In this document: positions 8,701-15,100 of the stretch, one piece after another
How the letters are laid out: every line of letters starts with the position of its first letter
Position numbering within the stretch: position 1 is the stretch's first letter
Virus record (IMG/VR): IMGVR_UViG_3300030380_006769
Location: 1 to 20,193 of that record
Source: a virus
Strand: one strand, 5' to 3'
Length of the DNA stretch: 20,193 bases
Position numbers and translations under genes: made by a program
Notes under the pieces: model-generated
Databases searched by the model: none
The model's input: the letters and a program-made list of their open reading frames with translations, nothing else
Told to the model about the DNA's origin: nothing

Positions 8701-9325
8701 ATCTGGAACTGTTACAACTTCGGGGTCTCTCAACTTAACTAATACTGGAGTTACTGCGGCGACCTATGGTAGCAGTACGAACATTCCTCAAATAGCCGTA
8801 GATGCACAAGGACGTATTACAAGTGCAAGTAATGTAGGAGTATCAATACCTTCTGGAGCAAATGATGCAACTATTACACTCTCTGCTGGAAATGGTCTTA
8901 CGGGTGGAGAAGATTTTACTACTGATCAAGCTTCCGATGAAACAATTACATTTAATGTTGGAGCAGGAGATGGTATTTCTGTAACAGCAAATGCAGTTGC
9001 AGTAGACTCTACAGTACTTCGAGCAGGTACAGGTAGTCTGATAAATGAAATTGTTAATGCAAATGTAATTACTGCAGACATGATTCAAGCAAACTCAATT
9101 GTTGCTACAATTATTACTGCGGAAGAAATTACTGCTTCGCATATTGCTACAAATACTATAACAGCAAATGAAATTTCAGCAGGAGCAATCACAGCAGAGC
9201 AATTACAAATCTCTAATAACTCAGCAGGAAGTGCTGGTATATTTATGGATTTCAATTTCGGAAACTCAAGAATTGACATACGAGACTCCAGTGCTCTGCG
9301 AGTGCGTATTGGATACCTTGCGTAA
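2756..9325 (+). CDS. Giant J-like central tail-tip/receptor-binding protein with added fibre modules
   Basis: A 2189-residue protein with the conserved lambda gpJ core at its N-terminus. Motifs seen include ICEGPIKGLVDG (29-40), IPKRSYLLQGKLVNVP (about 504), DNPAWIFYDIVTNNRYGGG (about 552), EPRFRANVFL after residue 652, VYNFTKGNIIDG (about 700) and VVTWNDP. A fibronectin-III-like domain follows at about 1026-1119. A stalk of short AN/AG-x-I-[TS] repeats spans 1357-1451. A long fibre-like region of GDITGVTAG, GGGSSG and DELILLDNG modules follows, then a second short stalk (2104-2150) and a terminal segment ending VRIGYLA. Lambda gpJ has 1132 residues, so about half of this protein is additional. 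J forms the tail tip and its distal part chooses the host receptor. A purine-rich site (AGAGAGAAG) precedes the ATG. Core assignment is firm; the roles of the distal modules are inferred. Confidence 0.93.
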   Translation: MVDINRGGRTSQLTNAGATAQNINITDLICEGPIKGLVDGVGSLYLDDVSVEDSKFSEFIPESFLNGTISFSGSAVGTVASNIDISSVEFDSASPRSIRLLYKQTTATLTSLTETNAKRDLVLEAVSGTPFDSSWETGSQLSGNAEARAVLSHSDMESSRAGVFRVTDGNTASFSTAGGSFPSTGTYTITIFYYISITGINSSTNEITLASAPNSGTYEFAIGQQQLIDDEGEGQANTASVVTRINKLNIDFRRGDLEQTVVSSVGGVGGSVAVTGSTSNISGPSELKIISSSLSSSLGIGIFDVNGLPNTDGSATFPGNPDTSIMASAATILPSSAFGLDTAVKIAEADEIGFTIKYPALQVINLNKGKKETAYAFYVMQIRFQQNGAFTAFKALFPNRGDYVKHFANTSAPISFDHQVNLDGYRNIVGPFEDFQVRIVRVTRHIGLPVRQSGTNENDPDKSKWQLSATASVESLRAVIKDNLIYPYSSIASVSFSSKQFDGIPKRSYLLQGKLVNVPNTYTPREYSNTGIAKYSGFWNGDFHSTPLYTDNPAWIFYDIVTNNRYGGGRWLKDTEIDKYALYRVARYCDELVDDGSEYNNQTPLIVGEFYKIKVTGAMNWSTVGASSNAVGTIFQATSTTLTTATAKACRVEPRFRANVFLTKATDAYKVFKDFATIFLGILYWQDSKVVAVQDAPQDPVYNFTKGNIIDGIFSYESSGSRTRVNQVVVTWNDPTINYEPVPLVVEDRESIARTGRIISESAVAFGATSESQAIRYGRWKLWTAQNQTEVVSFKTSLAAHFVKPGDVINIQDADRFGVAYSGRTSSATSTTLTFDRSVPFNSGSTYELSTLVTAPAALNASDGSITINSVTYERGEKIDQAFVFNGSAYVLTNLDTEKRASNAFTDSSGSELIPTVWKPYSYIESHEITNPGSTVTTVTLANSATFDTTPSKHNIWALKETSGGLNVSGSEKMYKVLSITEESSNIFAISAVEYFDEKFTAIEQEYSLGVTPASVYIENEPVVIPRPINPRVVLATDASSPGEELRIEWDQPSSSIESIVRYEVLHNIDGVRNPFITKDTHAVFNNVPNGSATFKIRAISRQGNISSYTAIEYGVYDPYSENIPRMAGGIPKGAISTAQGKINSSNQFVFQATNTQVASVGNPFITYTITGAKNVANISAGEKYYLYLDTATPSLKLLEYEASAFSNLQFYRDVGSGNAALSTAWTSIGTVSVSANSNEVTGSGFNNNVQLRDVLNLSNSTSPSGGDGATVISIISDTKLLIDRTFSTAKSSITAYRSAFRPDYANDAIFAEITKTGSTISTDNFITLRTLSDDEDDTTETLDDGTIRVRDGGISVDKIAANSITADKIQANAISAREIDADSINANHIIAGQITASAIAAGAITSDKVTANSIVATLLNATKVQATDIQTTTLSSISANIGDITAGTLKGGNIPDANSAPAGSESGAFLNLTGGKMVFGNASKYVLFDGTNLELNGVVIDASSTISAPAPAQIIIKEDGTTEVSDASSLNFTNGLNVSVSGTEATINIDTGAVTNGATTIPTGDQVHDFVIAQGYTTNIGDITGVTAGDGLSGGGSSGGVSLAVDSTVVRTSGAQTINGNKTFGNNVTVAGNLTVNGTTTTINTQNVTIEDNIIIVNSAQSGTPASSVTAGLEVERGSSSNKRFVYAESGVGNSGNETSGWTFGSERVEAGTFFGTFVGDVTGTPSSLVGLTTDNLAEGTNNLYFTNARAIAAISTGVGIAKSGQSIFVDLSELTDMTSSVNRTQDELILLDNGADRRKLISEIGLSAFNNDLGFTSNAGDITGVTAGTGLTGGGSSGSVTLNVNTGAVSNGANTIPTGDQVHDFVTGQGFVTSSGVTSIVVNTAAGLDGGGTTITSTGTISLSLDLSELTDMTGAVDTSVDELILLDNGSERRKRFDEIFGSNAYSSTTIPTNNNQLTNGRGFTTNTGTVTSVSGGTGLSGTVTTSGSLNLTNTGVTAATYGSSTNIPQIAVDAQGRITSASNVGVSIPSGANDATITLSAGNGLTGGEDFTTDQASDETITFNVGAGDGISVTANAVAVDSTVLRAGTGSLINEIVNANVITADMIQANSIVATIITAEEITASHIATNTITANEISAGAITAEQLQISNNSAGSAGIFMDFNFGNSRIDIRDSSALRVRIGYLA
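4562..4711 (+). other. Small beta module inserted into the conserved J core
   Basis: Residues 603-652 of the J-like protein (TPLIVGEFYKIKVTGAMNW, then STVGASSNAVGTIFQAT and a Thr/Ala-rich tail) interrupt the core between VDDGSEYNNQ and EPRFRANVFL, segments that are nearly adjacent in ordinary gpJ proteins. The pattern 'G..Y.I...G...W/FT..GA..N.VGT.F.AT' is a small module I recognise from many marine phage structural proteins. It probably forms a surface-exposed insertion. Confidence 0.6.
6824..7108 (+). repeat. First stalk repeat array of the J-like protein
   Basis: Residues 1357-1451 consist of short degenerate repeats of about 10-12 residues with the pattern [AD]-x-I-x-A-[NG]-x-I-[TS] (for example DKIAANSITADKIQANAIS). 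Such arrays at the ends of J-type proteins are expected to form a trimeric stalk. The repeats are degenerate at DNA level. Confidence 0.75.
7499..8550 (+). repeat. Duplicated fibre modules inside the J-like gene
   Basis: Two kinds of repeated segment are visible. GGAGATATTACAGGTGTTAC and the seven following bases occur identically at 7499-7525 and 8219-8245 (27 nt, encoding GDITGVTAG). A second 26-nt segment encoding DELILLDNG is identical at 8117-8142 and 8525-8550, 408 nt (136 codons) apart. The phrase GDQVHDFV also appears twice, near 7450 and 8338. Identity at synonymous positions points to fairly recent intragenic duplication or conversion. Confidence 0.85.
9065..9205 (+). repeat. Second stalk repeat array of the J-like protein
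   Basis: Residues 2104-2150 (VITADMIQANSIVATIITAE and onward to ISAGAITAEQL) repeat the same stalk pattern found at residues 1357-1451, after a gap of about 650 residues filled by fibre-like modules. The protein then ends with a segment typical of J C-termini (SRIDIRDSSALRVRIGYLA). Confidence 0.75.
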
Positions 9326-9344
9326 TACCTCCAAAAAATAATCC

Positions 9345-9373
9345 TTGACATAGTATGTCCTCTAGGCTATAAT
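9345..9373 (+). promoter_or_regulatory. Consensus sigma70 promoter ahead of the fibre block
   Basis: TTGACA at 9345-9350 and TATAAT at 9368-9373 are both perfect matches to the sigma70 -35 and -10 boxes and are separated by the ideal 17 bp. The site lies in the only sizeable gap (67 bp) between J and the next gene. Transcription would start near 9380, just ahead of the AGGAGA ribosome-binding site at 9382-9387 and the ATG at 9393. The leader would be very short. Strength and use in vivo are inferred. Confidence 0.85.
9347..9359. promoter_or_regulatory. Perfect inverted repeat over the -35 box, possible operator
   Basis: GACATA-G-TATGTC is a perfect 6-1-6 palindrome covering four bases of the -35 box and the start of the spacer. 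A repressor or activator bound here would sit on the promoter. No regulator is encoded in the window, and a 13-bp palindrome can occur by chance, so this is a candidate only. Confidence 0.35.
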
Positions 9374-9392
9374 TCCACAATAGGAGAAGTAA

Positions 9393-9734
9393 ATGGCAGC
9401 AGCAACTTATAATCTAGTTATTGACCAAGGATCAGACTTTACTCTTGACTTAGTCGTAAAAGAATCAGGTTCGGTTAAGAATCTTACTGGCTATTCTGCT
9501 AGAGCGCAGTTGCGTACCAAAAAAGATGCGTCAGGAAACGCCGCTGCTAGCTTTACTTGTACCGTTACAGACGCTACCGCAGGAGCTATTCGTATGGAGC
9601 TTCCAAATGCTACATCTACTGGAATTTCTGCAGGACGTTATTACTACGATCTTGAAATTCACACAGGTTCTGATGCTATTGTTAAACGCCTTATACAGGG
9701 AGAGGTTACAATAAACCAAGAAGTAACAAGATAA
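9393..9734 (+). CDS. Small Ig-like/BppU-N-like baseplate or fibre-adaptor protein
   Basis: A 113-residue beta-rich protein. The opening ATYNLVIDQGSDFTLDLVV, then LTGYSARAQLRTKKDAS in the middle and GRYYYDLEI with RLIQGEVTINQEV at the end, fits a family of small phage proteins with an immunoglobulin-like fold (similar to the N-terminal domain of BppU baseplate proteins) that often lie beside fibre genes. It has no signal peptide or membrane segment. It is the first gene downstream of the consensus promoter and has a good ribosome-binding site (AGGAGA, six bases before ATG). Its stop overlaps the next ATG by one base (TAATG). Likely role: a structural adaptor between tail tip and fibres. The fold assignment is moderate and the exact role is not known. 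Confidence 0.6.
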   Translation: MAAATYNLVIDQGSDFTLDLVVKESGSVKNLTGYSARAQLRTKKDASGNAAASFTCTVTDATAGAIRMELPNATSTGISAGRYYYDLEIHTGSDAIVKRLIQGEVTINQEVTR

Positions 9735-10150
9735 TGTCAGTCGTACTTACTACAGTAGATGTTTCAGAAGATGTAACCGAAGTTTCGATAACAGAGACCG
9801 GAAAAGTTGAAGTTGCAATAAATGAAGATACAACCACAATAGAGATAAATAATTTTGCTATACCAAGCACTACTTCTGATGCTTCTGGAGTTTCTTTCAA
9901 TCCTCATGGAACTGTAACTGCAACAAATTTACAAGGAGCTGTAGAGCAGCTTGCAGATCAACAATTTCGAGGAACTGCACCTCCGGCAGATGGAACTGCA
10001 AACTTAGAAGAGGGAGACCTTTTTTATGACACAGATGATAATCAAATAAAAGTATACCGCGAAACTAGTTCAGGAGTTTTTGAGTTTGTACCTATAATAG
10101 TAGGTGACGCTTCAGGTGATTCAGACACGCTAGACGCAGGAGCCTTTTAA
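9734..10150 (+). CDS. Small fibre-associated structural protein
   Basis: A 138-residue acidic protein, translationally coupled to the previous gene (TAATG). Residues about 1-42 are a Thr/Val-rich beta region. HGTVTATNLQGAVEQLADQ (about 58-76) resembles the 'A.N.QGAI.EL' segment common in phage fibres. EGDLFYDTDDNQIKVYRET (about 92-110) resembles the 'GDLWYDT..N.LKVY' motif of tail-fibre proteins. The C-terminus, DTLDAGAF, is close to that of the next fibre protein (NILDGGTF), which may mark a shared attachment or assembly peptide. No enzyme motif is present. It is a structural protein by motif and context; I cannot name a family with certainty. Confidence 0.6.
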   Translation: MSVVLTTVDVSEDVTEVSITETGKVEVAINEDTTTIEINNFAIPSTTSDASGVSFNPHGTVTATNLQGAVEQLADQQFRGTAPPADGTANLEEGDLFYDTDDNQIKVYRETSSGVFEFVPIIVGDASGDSDTLDAGAF

Positions 10151-10169
10151 GGCTAATTTGGAGTTTTAA

Positions 10170-12101
10170 ATGGCTCAAACAATCAAAATCAAACGCAGTA
10201 CAACCACTGCAGCTCCTAGCTCCCTAACAGCAGGTGAATTAGCGTACTCGGATAATAGTGATAAGCTATTTATTGGTGCTCCTGCAGACAATGCAGTTGT
10301 AGCAATTGGTGGTAAAGTTTATGTTGATATGCTTGATCATACAGCAGGTACTTTAACAGCTTCTAGTGCAATTATTGTAGATGCAGATAGTAAGATTGAT
10401 AAATTACTTACTGGTAATATACAAATTAATGATACTGCAAATCAAATTGACACTTCCAGCGGTAATCTTATACTAGCTCCTGCAGCAAACTTAAAAATTA
10501 ATGCAGGTACTGTTGACCTTAGTGCTCAAGCTACTCAACTCTCTCTTGTAGATAACTCTGCCACTGCTCTTACAATCGCAGAAGGCTCTAATACCTATAT
10601 GTCGTTTATTACGACAAACTCTGGTGAGAAAATTACTACAGGAAAGACTCTTGTAGTTGACGGTGACGGAACTACTGGAAACGGTGGAGTAACGATTGAA
10701 AACGGCACTATTGATTTAAAGAATGGTGGCGGAAACGACTCTCGTATACGATTCTATTGCAGTTCTTCAAACGCGCACTTCCAAACATTGCAAGCTGCTC
10801 CACACAGTGCTTCAGCATCTAATACTCTTCTTCTTCCTGCAGCAGGTACTGAATTAATATCTAATACTGCTACGCAGACAATGACAAATAAGTCATTGAC
10901 TTCTCCAACTCTTACAGGCACAACTACAGCGGCAGCTGCAAACTTCTCTGGAACTATAACAGGCCCAGGAGGTTCAAGCAGCGGTGTAAGTATTACACAA
11001 GGTGCTATTGCTATAAAGAATGGCGGAACTCAATCAAGAATTGATTTCTATTGTGAAGTTTCAAATGCGCACTATGCCAGACTGCAAGCGCCAGCACACT
11101 CTGCATTCAGTGGAAATGTTACAATTACACTTCCTGCAGCAACTACTACTCTTGTAGGTACAGATACTACACAAACACTAACAAATAAAACTCTTACTTC
11201 TCCAGACATTAATACTCCTGATATTGACGGCGGTGCTATTGATGGTGCAACAATTGGTGGAAACACTCCTGCAGCAGGCACCTTCACAACTTTAGCAGGT
11301 AACTCTTTAGCAGTTGATAATGTATCTGTAGATACAAATACTATCTCAACTACAAACTCAAACGGTGATTTAGTACTTTCTCCAAATGGCACAGGAACTG
11401 TTACTGTTCCTTCTGGGTACAAAAATCGTGCAGGATTTGGAGCAAACTCTCTTGTATCAAAAGAGTACGTTGACGCAGTAAAAGTTGGACTTGATTTTAA
11501 AGATTCTGTACGAGTCGCTTCTACAGCAAATGTAACAGTTTCTGGTCCTGGTACAGCGATTGATGGTATAACACTATCAAGTGGTGATCGAGTTCTGTTA
11601 AAAGACCAGTCAACTGCCTCTGAAAACGGTATTTATGTATTTAACGGATCTGCTTCTGCAATGACTCGAGCAACAGATGCGGATTCAAGCACTGAAGTTA
11701 CATCAGGATTATTTACTTTTGTAGAAGAGGGTACTGTAAACGCTGATAATGGATTTGTACTTACAACAGATGGAAGTATTACTGTAGGAAGTACTTCGCT
11801 TTCTTTTGTTCAATTCTCTGGAGCAGGTCAAATTACAGCAGGTGATGCTTTATCAAAAACAGGTAATCAACTTGATGTAAATGATGACAACATCACATTA
11901 GAAGTTAATAGTGATGCTTTACGAATAAAAGGAATTTCCGCAACTGCCGTAGGTGATTTACTTATCGGTGCAGCCTCAAATGCAGGTTACACACGACTTG
12001 TCAAGCCTTCTGGTAATGCTACTGCACACGACTATGTTCTTTCTATGAATACGAGCGGAGCAGCTCAATGGTCTAATATTCTAGACGGCGGTACATTCTA
12101 A
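10170..12101 (+). CDS. Tail fibre protein with Mtd-N-like N-terminus (fibre 1)
   Basis: A 643-residue modular fibre. Residues about 1-45 (MAQTIKIKRSTTTAAPSS, then AGELAYS and KLFIG) resemble the N-terminal domain of the phage major tropism determinant and many marine fibres, which attaches the protein to the tail. A beta-rich shaft follows. Residues 176-250 and 275-350 are two copies of one module with a D[ILV]KNGG...RI.FYC...NAH core. Residues about 418-552 form another common fibre module (SKEYVDAVKVGLDFKDSVRV, then VLLKDQSTASENGIYVF). The end is AQWSNILDGGTF. A GGAG site precedes the ATG by ten bases. It lies between the small adaptors and its larger paralogue at 12147, with which it shares the N-terminus. 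Likely role: host recognition. The receptor is unknown. Confidence 0.82.
   Translation: MAQTIKIKRSTTTAAPSSLTAGELAYSDNSDKLFIGAPADNAVVAIGGKVYVDMLDHTAGTLTASSAIIVDADSKIDKLLTGNIQINDTANQIDTSSGNLILAPAANLKINAGTVDLSAQATQLSLVDNSATALTIAEGSNTYMSFITTNSGEKITTGKTLVVDGDGTTGNGGVTIENGTIDLKNGGGNDSRIRFYCSSSNAHFQTLQAAPHSASASNTLLLPAAGTELISNTATQTMTNKSLTSPTLTGTTTAAAANFSGTITGPGGSSSGVSITQGAIAIKNGGTQSRIDFYCEVSNAHYARLQAPAHSAFSGNVTITLPAATTTLVGTDTTQTLTNKTLTSPDINTPDIDGGAIDGATIGGNTPAAGTFTTLAGNSLAVDNVSVDTNTISTTNSNGDLVLSPNGTGTVTVPSGYKNRAGFGANSLVSKEYVDAVKVGLDFKDSVRVASTANVTVSGPGTAIDGITLSSGDRVLLKDQSTASENGIYVFNGSASAMTRATDADSSTEVTSGLFTFVEEGTVNADNGFVLTTDGSITVGSTSLSFVQFSGAGQITAGDALSKTGNQLDVNDDNITLEVNSDALRIKGISATAVGDLLIGAASNAGYTRLVKPSGNATAHDYVLSMNTSGAAQWSNILDGGTF
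10695..11219 (+). repeat. Two copies of an NAH/FYC fibre module in fibre 1
   Basis: Copy 1 is 10695-10919 (residues 176-250) and copy 2 is 10992-11219 (residues 275-350). Aligned anchors are RIRFYCSSSNAHFQTLQ with RIDFYCEVSNAHYARLQ, and TMTNKSLTSPTLTG with TLTNKTLTSPDINTP. The copies have diverged in sequence, so the duplication is old or the copies were acquired separately. Confidence 0.8.
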
Positions 12102-12146
12102 ATTTAATACCTCTCGCGTAAATACGCATAGTACTGGAGGAGCCAC
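12102..12146 (+). promoter_or_regulatory. Structured leader with strong ribosome-binding site
   Basis: This 45-bp gap holds a strong Shine-Dalgarno site, GGAGGAG at 12136-12142, six bases (from GGAGG) before the ATG. Upstream is a perfect inverted repeat, GCGTA-AA-TACGC (12116-12127). CCTC at 12110-12113 can pair with GAGG at 12137-12140, enclosing that hairpin and hiding the ribosome-binding site. The pairing is short, so the regulatory reading is tentative. No promoter boxes are evident. Confidence 0.4.
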
Positions 12147-15100
12147 ATGGCGCAAACAATTAAACTAAAACGGTCTTCCGTTTCTGGTAATACTCCTTCA
12201 ACCTCAGATTTAGAGCTAGGTGAAGTTGCCATCAATACTTACGATGGTAAAATGTTCATTAAGAAAAATGATGGCTCTGACTCTATTGTTGAAATTGGAG
12301 GTTCCTCTGGAACCGTAACTGATGCATTTAAAACTATTGCTGTATCCGGACAAACTAGTGTTGTAGCCGATTCAGCAACTGATACTCTTACATTTGTAGC
12401 CGGTACTAATATGAGTATCACTACAAACGCGTCAGGTGACTCAATTACGTTTGCGTCTACAGGAAGTAGTGGCTCTGCTACTTTTCTTGGTCTTTCAGAT
12501 ACTCCTGCTAACTTTACTGGAGCCGCCGGAAAGTTTTTAAAAGTAAACTCGGGCGGTAACTCGATTGAGTTTGATACTCTTAATTTTGATGATTTAGGAA
12601 CTACTCCAACTACTCTTGCAGGGTATGGAATTACCGACTCTCTACAACTAGGAACTAGTTCAACTACTGCACTTGCAGGAAATACTTCAATACCTTCAGC
12701 ACTTACTGATTTAAGTATTAGTGATGGTTCAAATGGTCAAGTATTACAAACAGATGGTAGCGGTAATTTTAGTTTTGTTAACCAAACGGGTGGCAACTCT
12801 TTCGGAACTATTGCTGTATCTGGACAATCAGATGTAGTTGCAGATCAAGGAAGTGATACTCTAACTCTTGTTGCAGGAAATAATATTACTCTTTCAACAA
12901 ATGCATCTGGTGATAGTGTAACCATTACTTCTACTGCAAGCGGTAGCGGCCCTACCGCTGCTGATGCAATCTTAGAAGAATACCAATTTACTGCTACTTC
13001 AGGGCAGACAACATTTACTGGATCTGATGATAATAGTCAAACTCTCTCGTATACTGCAAATGCAATTCAAGTATTTCTTAATGGTATTTTTCTTGACCCT
13101 TCTGTAGACTACACTGCAACAAACGGTACTTCAATCGTACTTTCTGAGACCGTAGATGCAAACGATTATCTACAAATTATTGCATATAAGAAAAAGATAA
13201 GCGATGGTCAAACAACAGTAAATACTTTTACAGGAAACGGTTCAACTACTGCATTTACTCTTTCTCTAAATCCAGGCGATGAAAATAATACCCGTGTATT
13301 TGTAGATGGTGTGTACCAGTCAAAATCTAACTATTCCGTAAGTGGTACAACTCTTACATTCACTACTGCTCCTTCAAACGGAACTGCTATTGAAGTAGAA
13401 GTTGGAAATCGTATTGTAACTCTCGATACTCTCAGTAATCTCGACCTTCCTGATAATGTAAAACTGCGACTTGGTACCAGTCAGGATCTTGAAATATTTC
13501 ATGATGGAAACAATAGTAGAATTACTGACACTGGAACAGGTGATCTGATTATAAAGGGTGGTAATGATATTCTTTTCCAAGATGCTGTTGGAAATACTTT
13601 AGCTAACATGAACCAATCAAATAGTGTTGAGCTTTATTTTGGTGGTAACAAAAAATTTGAAACAACCTCCGCGGGCGTCGATGTAACTGGAATAATCAAA
13701 GCATCCGGTAACGGTAAGCTACAAATAGCTGATGATGTAGAAGGCTCTACGTTCGAATTTAATGTAGGCGGTACCGGTGCGTTAGAAATCTATGATGGCA
13801 CTACAGAACGCTTCCGTATTGACTCGAGCGGCAATGTTGGTATCGGCACTACCACCCCGTCATCTTTTAGTGGTGATGGAAATAATTTAGTTGTTGGTAC
13901 AACTAGCGGCAATAATGGTATTAGTGTTATCAGTGCGACTGATGGAACTAGCAACATTTATTTTGGTGATACCACAACAACTGGAGGCGGGTCAAGACGC
14001 GGACAAATAGTTTACGACCACAACACTGACTCTATGCGTTTTGCTACAGCAGTTACAGAACGCATGCGTATCGACTCCAGTGGCAACGTTGGTATCAGAA
14101 ATACTAATCCAAATAAACCTCTTACTATTACTGCTGATAGTGGTGCTAATGGCATAGCTCTTAGAGCAAGGTCTGCCGATGACTATTCCTTTATTCAATT
14201 TTTTAACAACGCAGGTACAGCATTAAGAGGGCAAATTTATAGTAAAGCTGCAGGAGATATAGGCTTTACAACAGGCACAGACAGCTCTGCAGGTAATGAT
14301 TTATATATTAAAAACGGTACTGGAGTTGGTATCGGCACTACTTCTCCAGTTGGTACGCTAGACGTTAGCTCAACAAACGCTGTAGGATCTGTATTTAGAA
14401 AAGACTTTAACGGTCCTGTTGCAGATACATTCAGTAAAGTTGCTGTAACACTTTGGGGTCAAGACCACGATGATGCAGACGTTGGAACTGGAACAGATCA
14501 ATTTGGACCGATGCTTGGATTCGGAGCAAGAATTGATGACGGATCTCCAAATTCAGGTGATGTTCGTGCGGGTATTTCATATTCATACAATGGCGATCTA
14601 ACATTTCATGCAAAAGCAGGAGCAAGTGTTGCAGACGGTTCGTATGAAAGAATTCGTATTGATGGAGCTACGGGCAACGTAGGTATCGGCACTGCTTCTC
14701 CAGATGCTCCTCTAGCTGTTCATAACTCAAGCCTAACCTCCACATCTTTTGATGGTTCTGGAGGTATTCGAGTTCATCGTCCAAATGCTTTCGGACAGTA
14801 CGGCTGGCTTGAATACGGGTATAATAGCGACACAACATTTATTGGAAGTAAATATAGTGGAGGAACTGCTACACACTATGGTCAAATTTGGTTTGCTCAA
14901 GACTCAAATGGAGGAAGTAGACGGTATCCTTTAGTTATTACTGGAGCAAGCAACGTAGGTATCGGTACTACTAATCCAAGTACAAGATTACATGTCGATA
15001 GCGGTAGTGACTTTCCTGCAATAACTATTGCAAGATCAACGACCAACGCAGGTTTATCATTTACGTTAGGAATGTCTGACTTTGGAGGCGGAGGTACTGA

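Noticed and set aside
9326-9344. Transcription terminator after J
   Set aside because: The bases following the stop hold an A run but no hairpin with a T tract.
10141-10154. Inverted repeat AGCCTT-TT-AAGGCT at the end of the 138-residue gene, as a terminator
   Set aside because: The loop is only two bases, no run of T follows, and the next gene starts 16 bases later, so read-through is expected.
12116-12127. GTAAATAC as a T4-type late promoter (TATAAATA)
   Set aside because: It matches only part of the consensus and is better explained as the loop of the GCGTA/TACGC inverted repeat; nothing else points to a T4-like phage.
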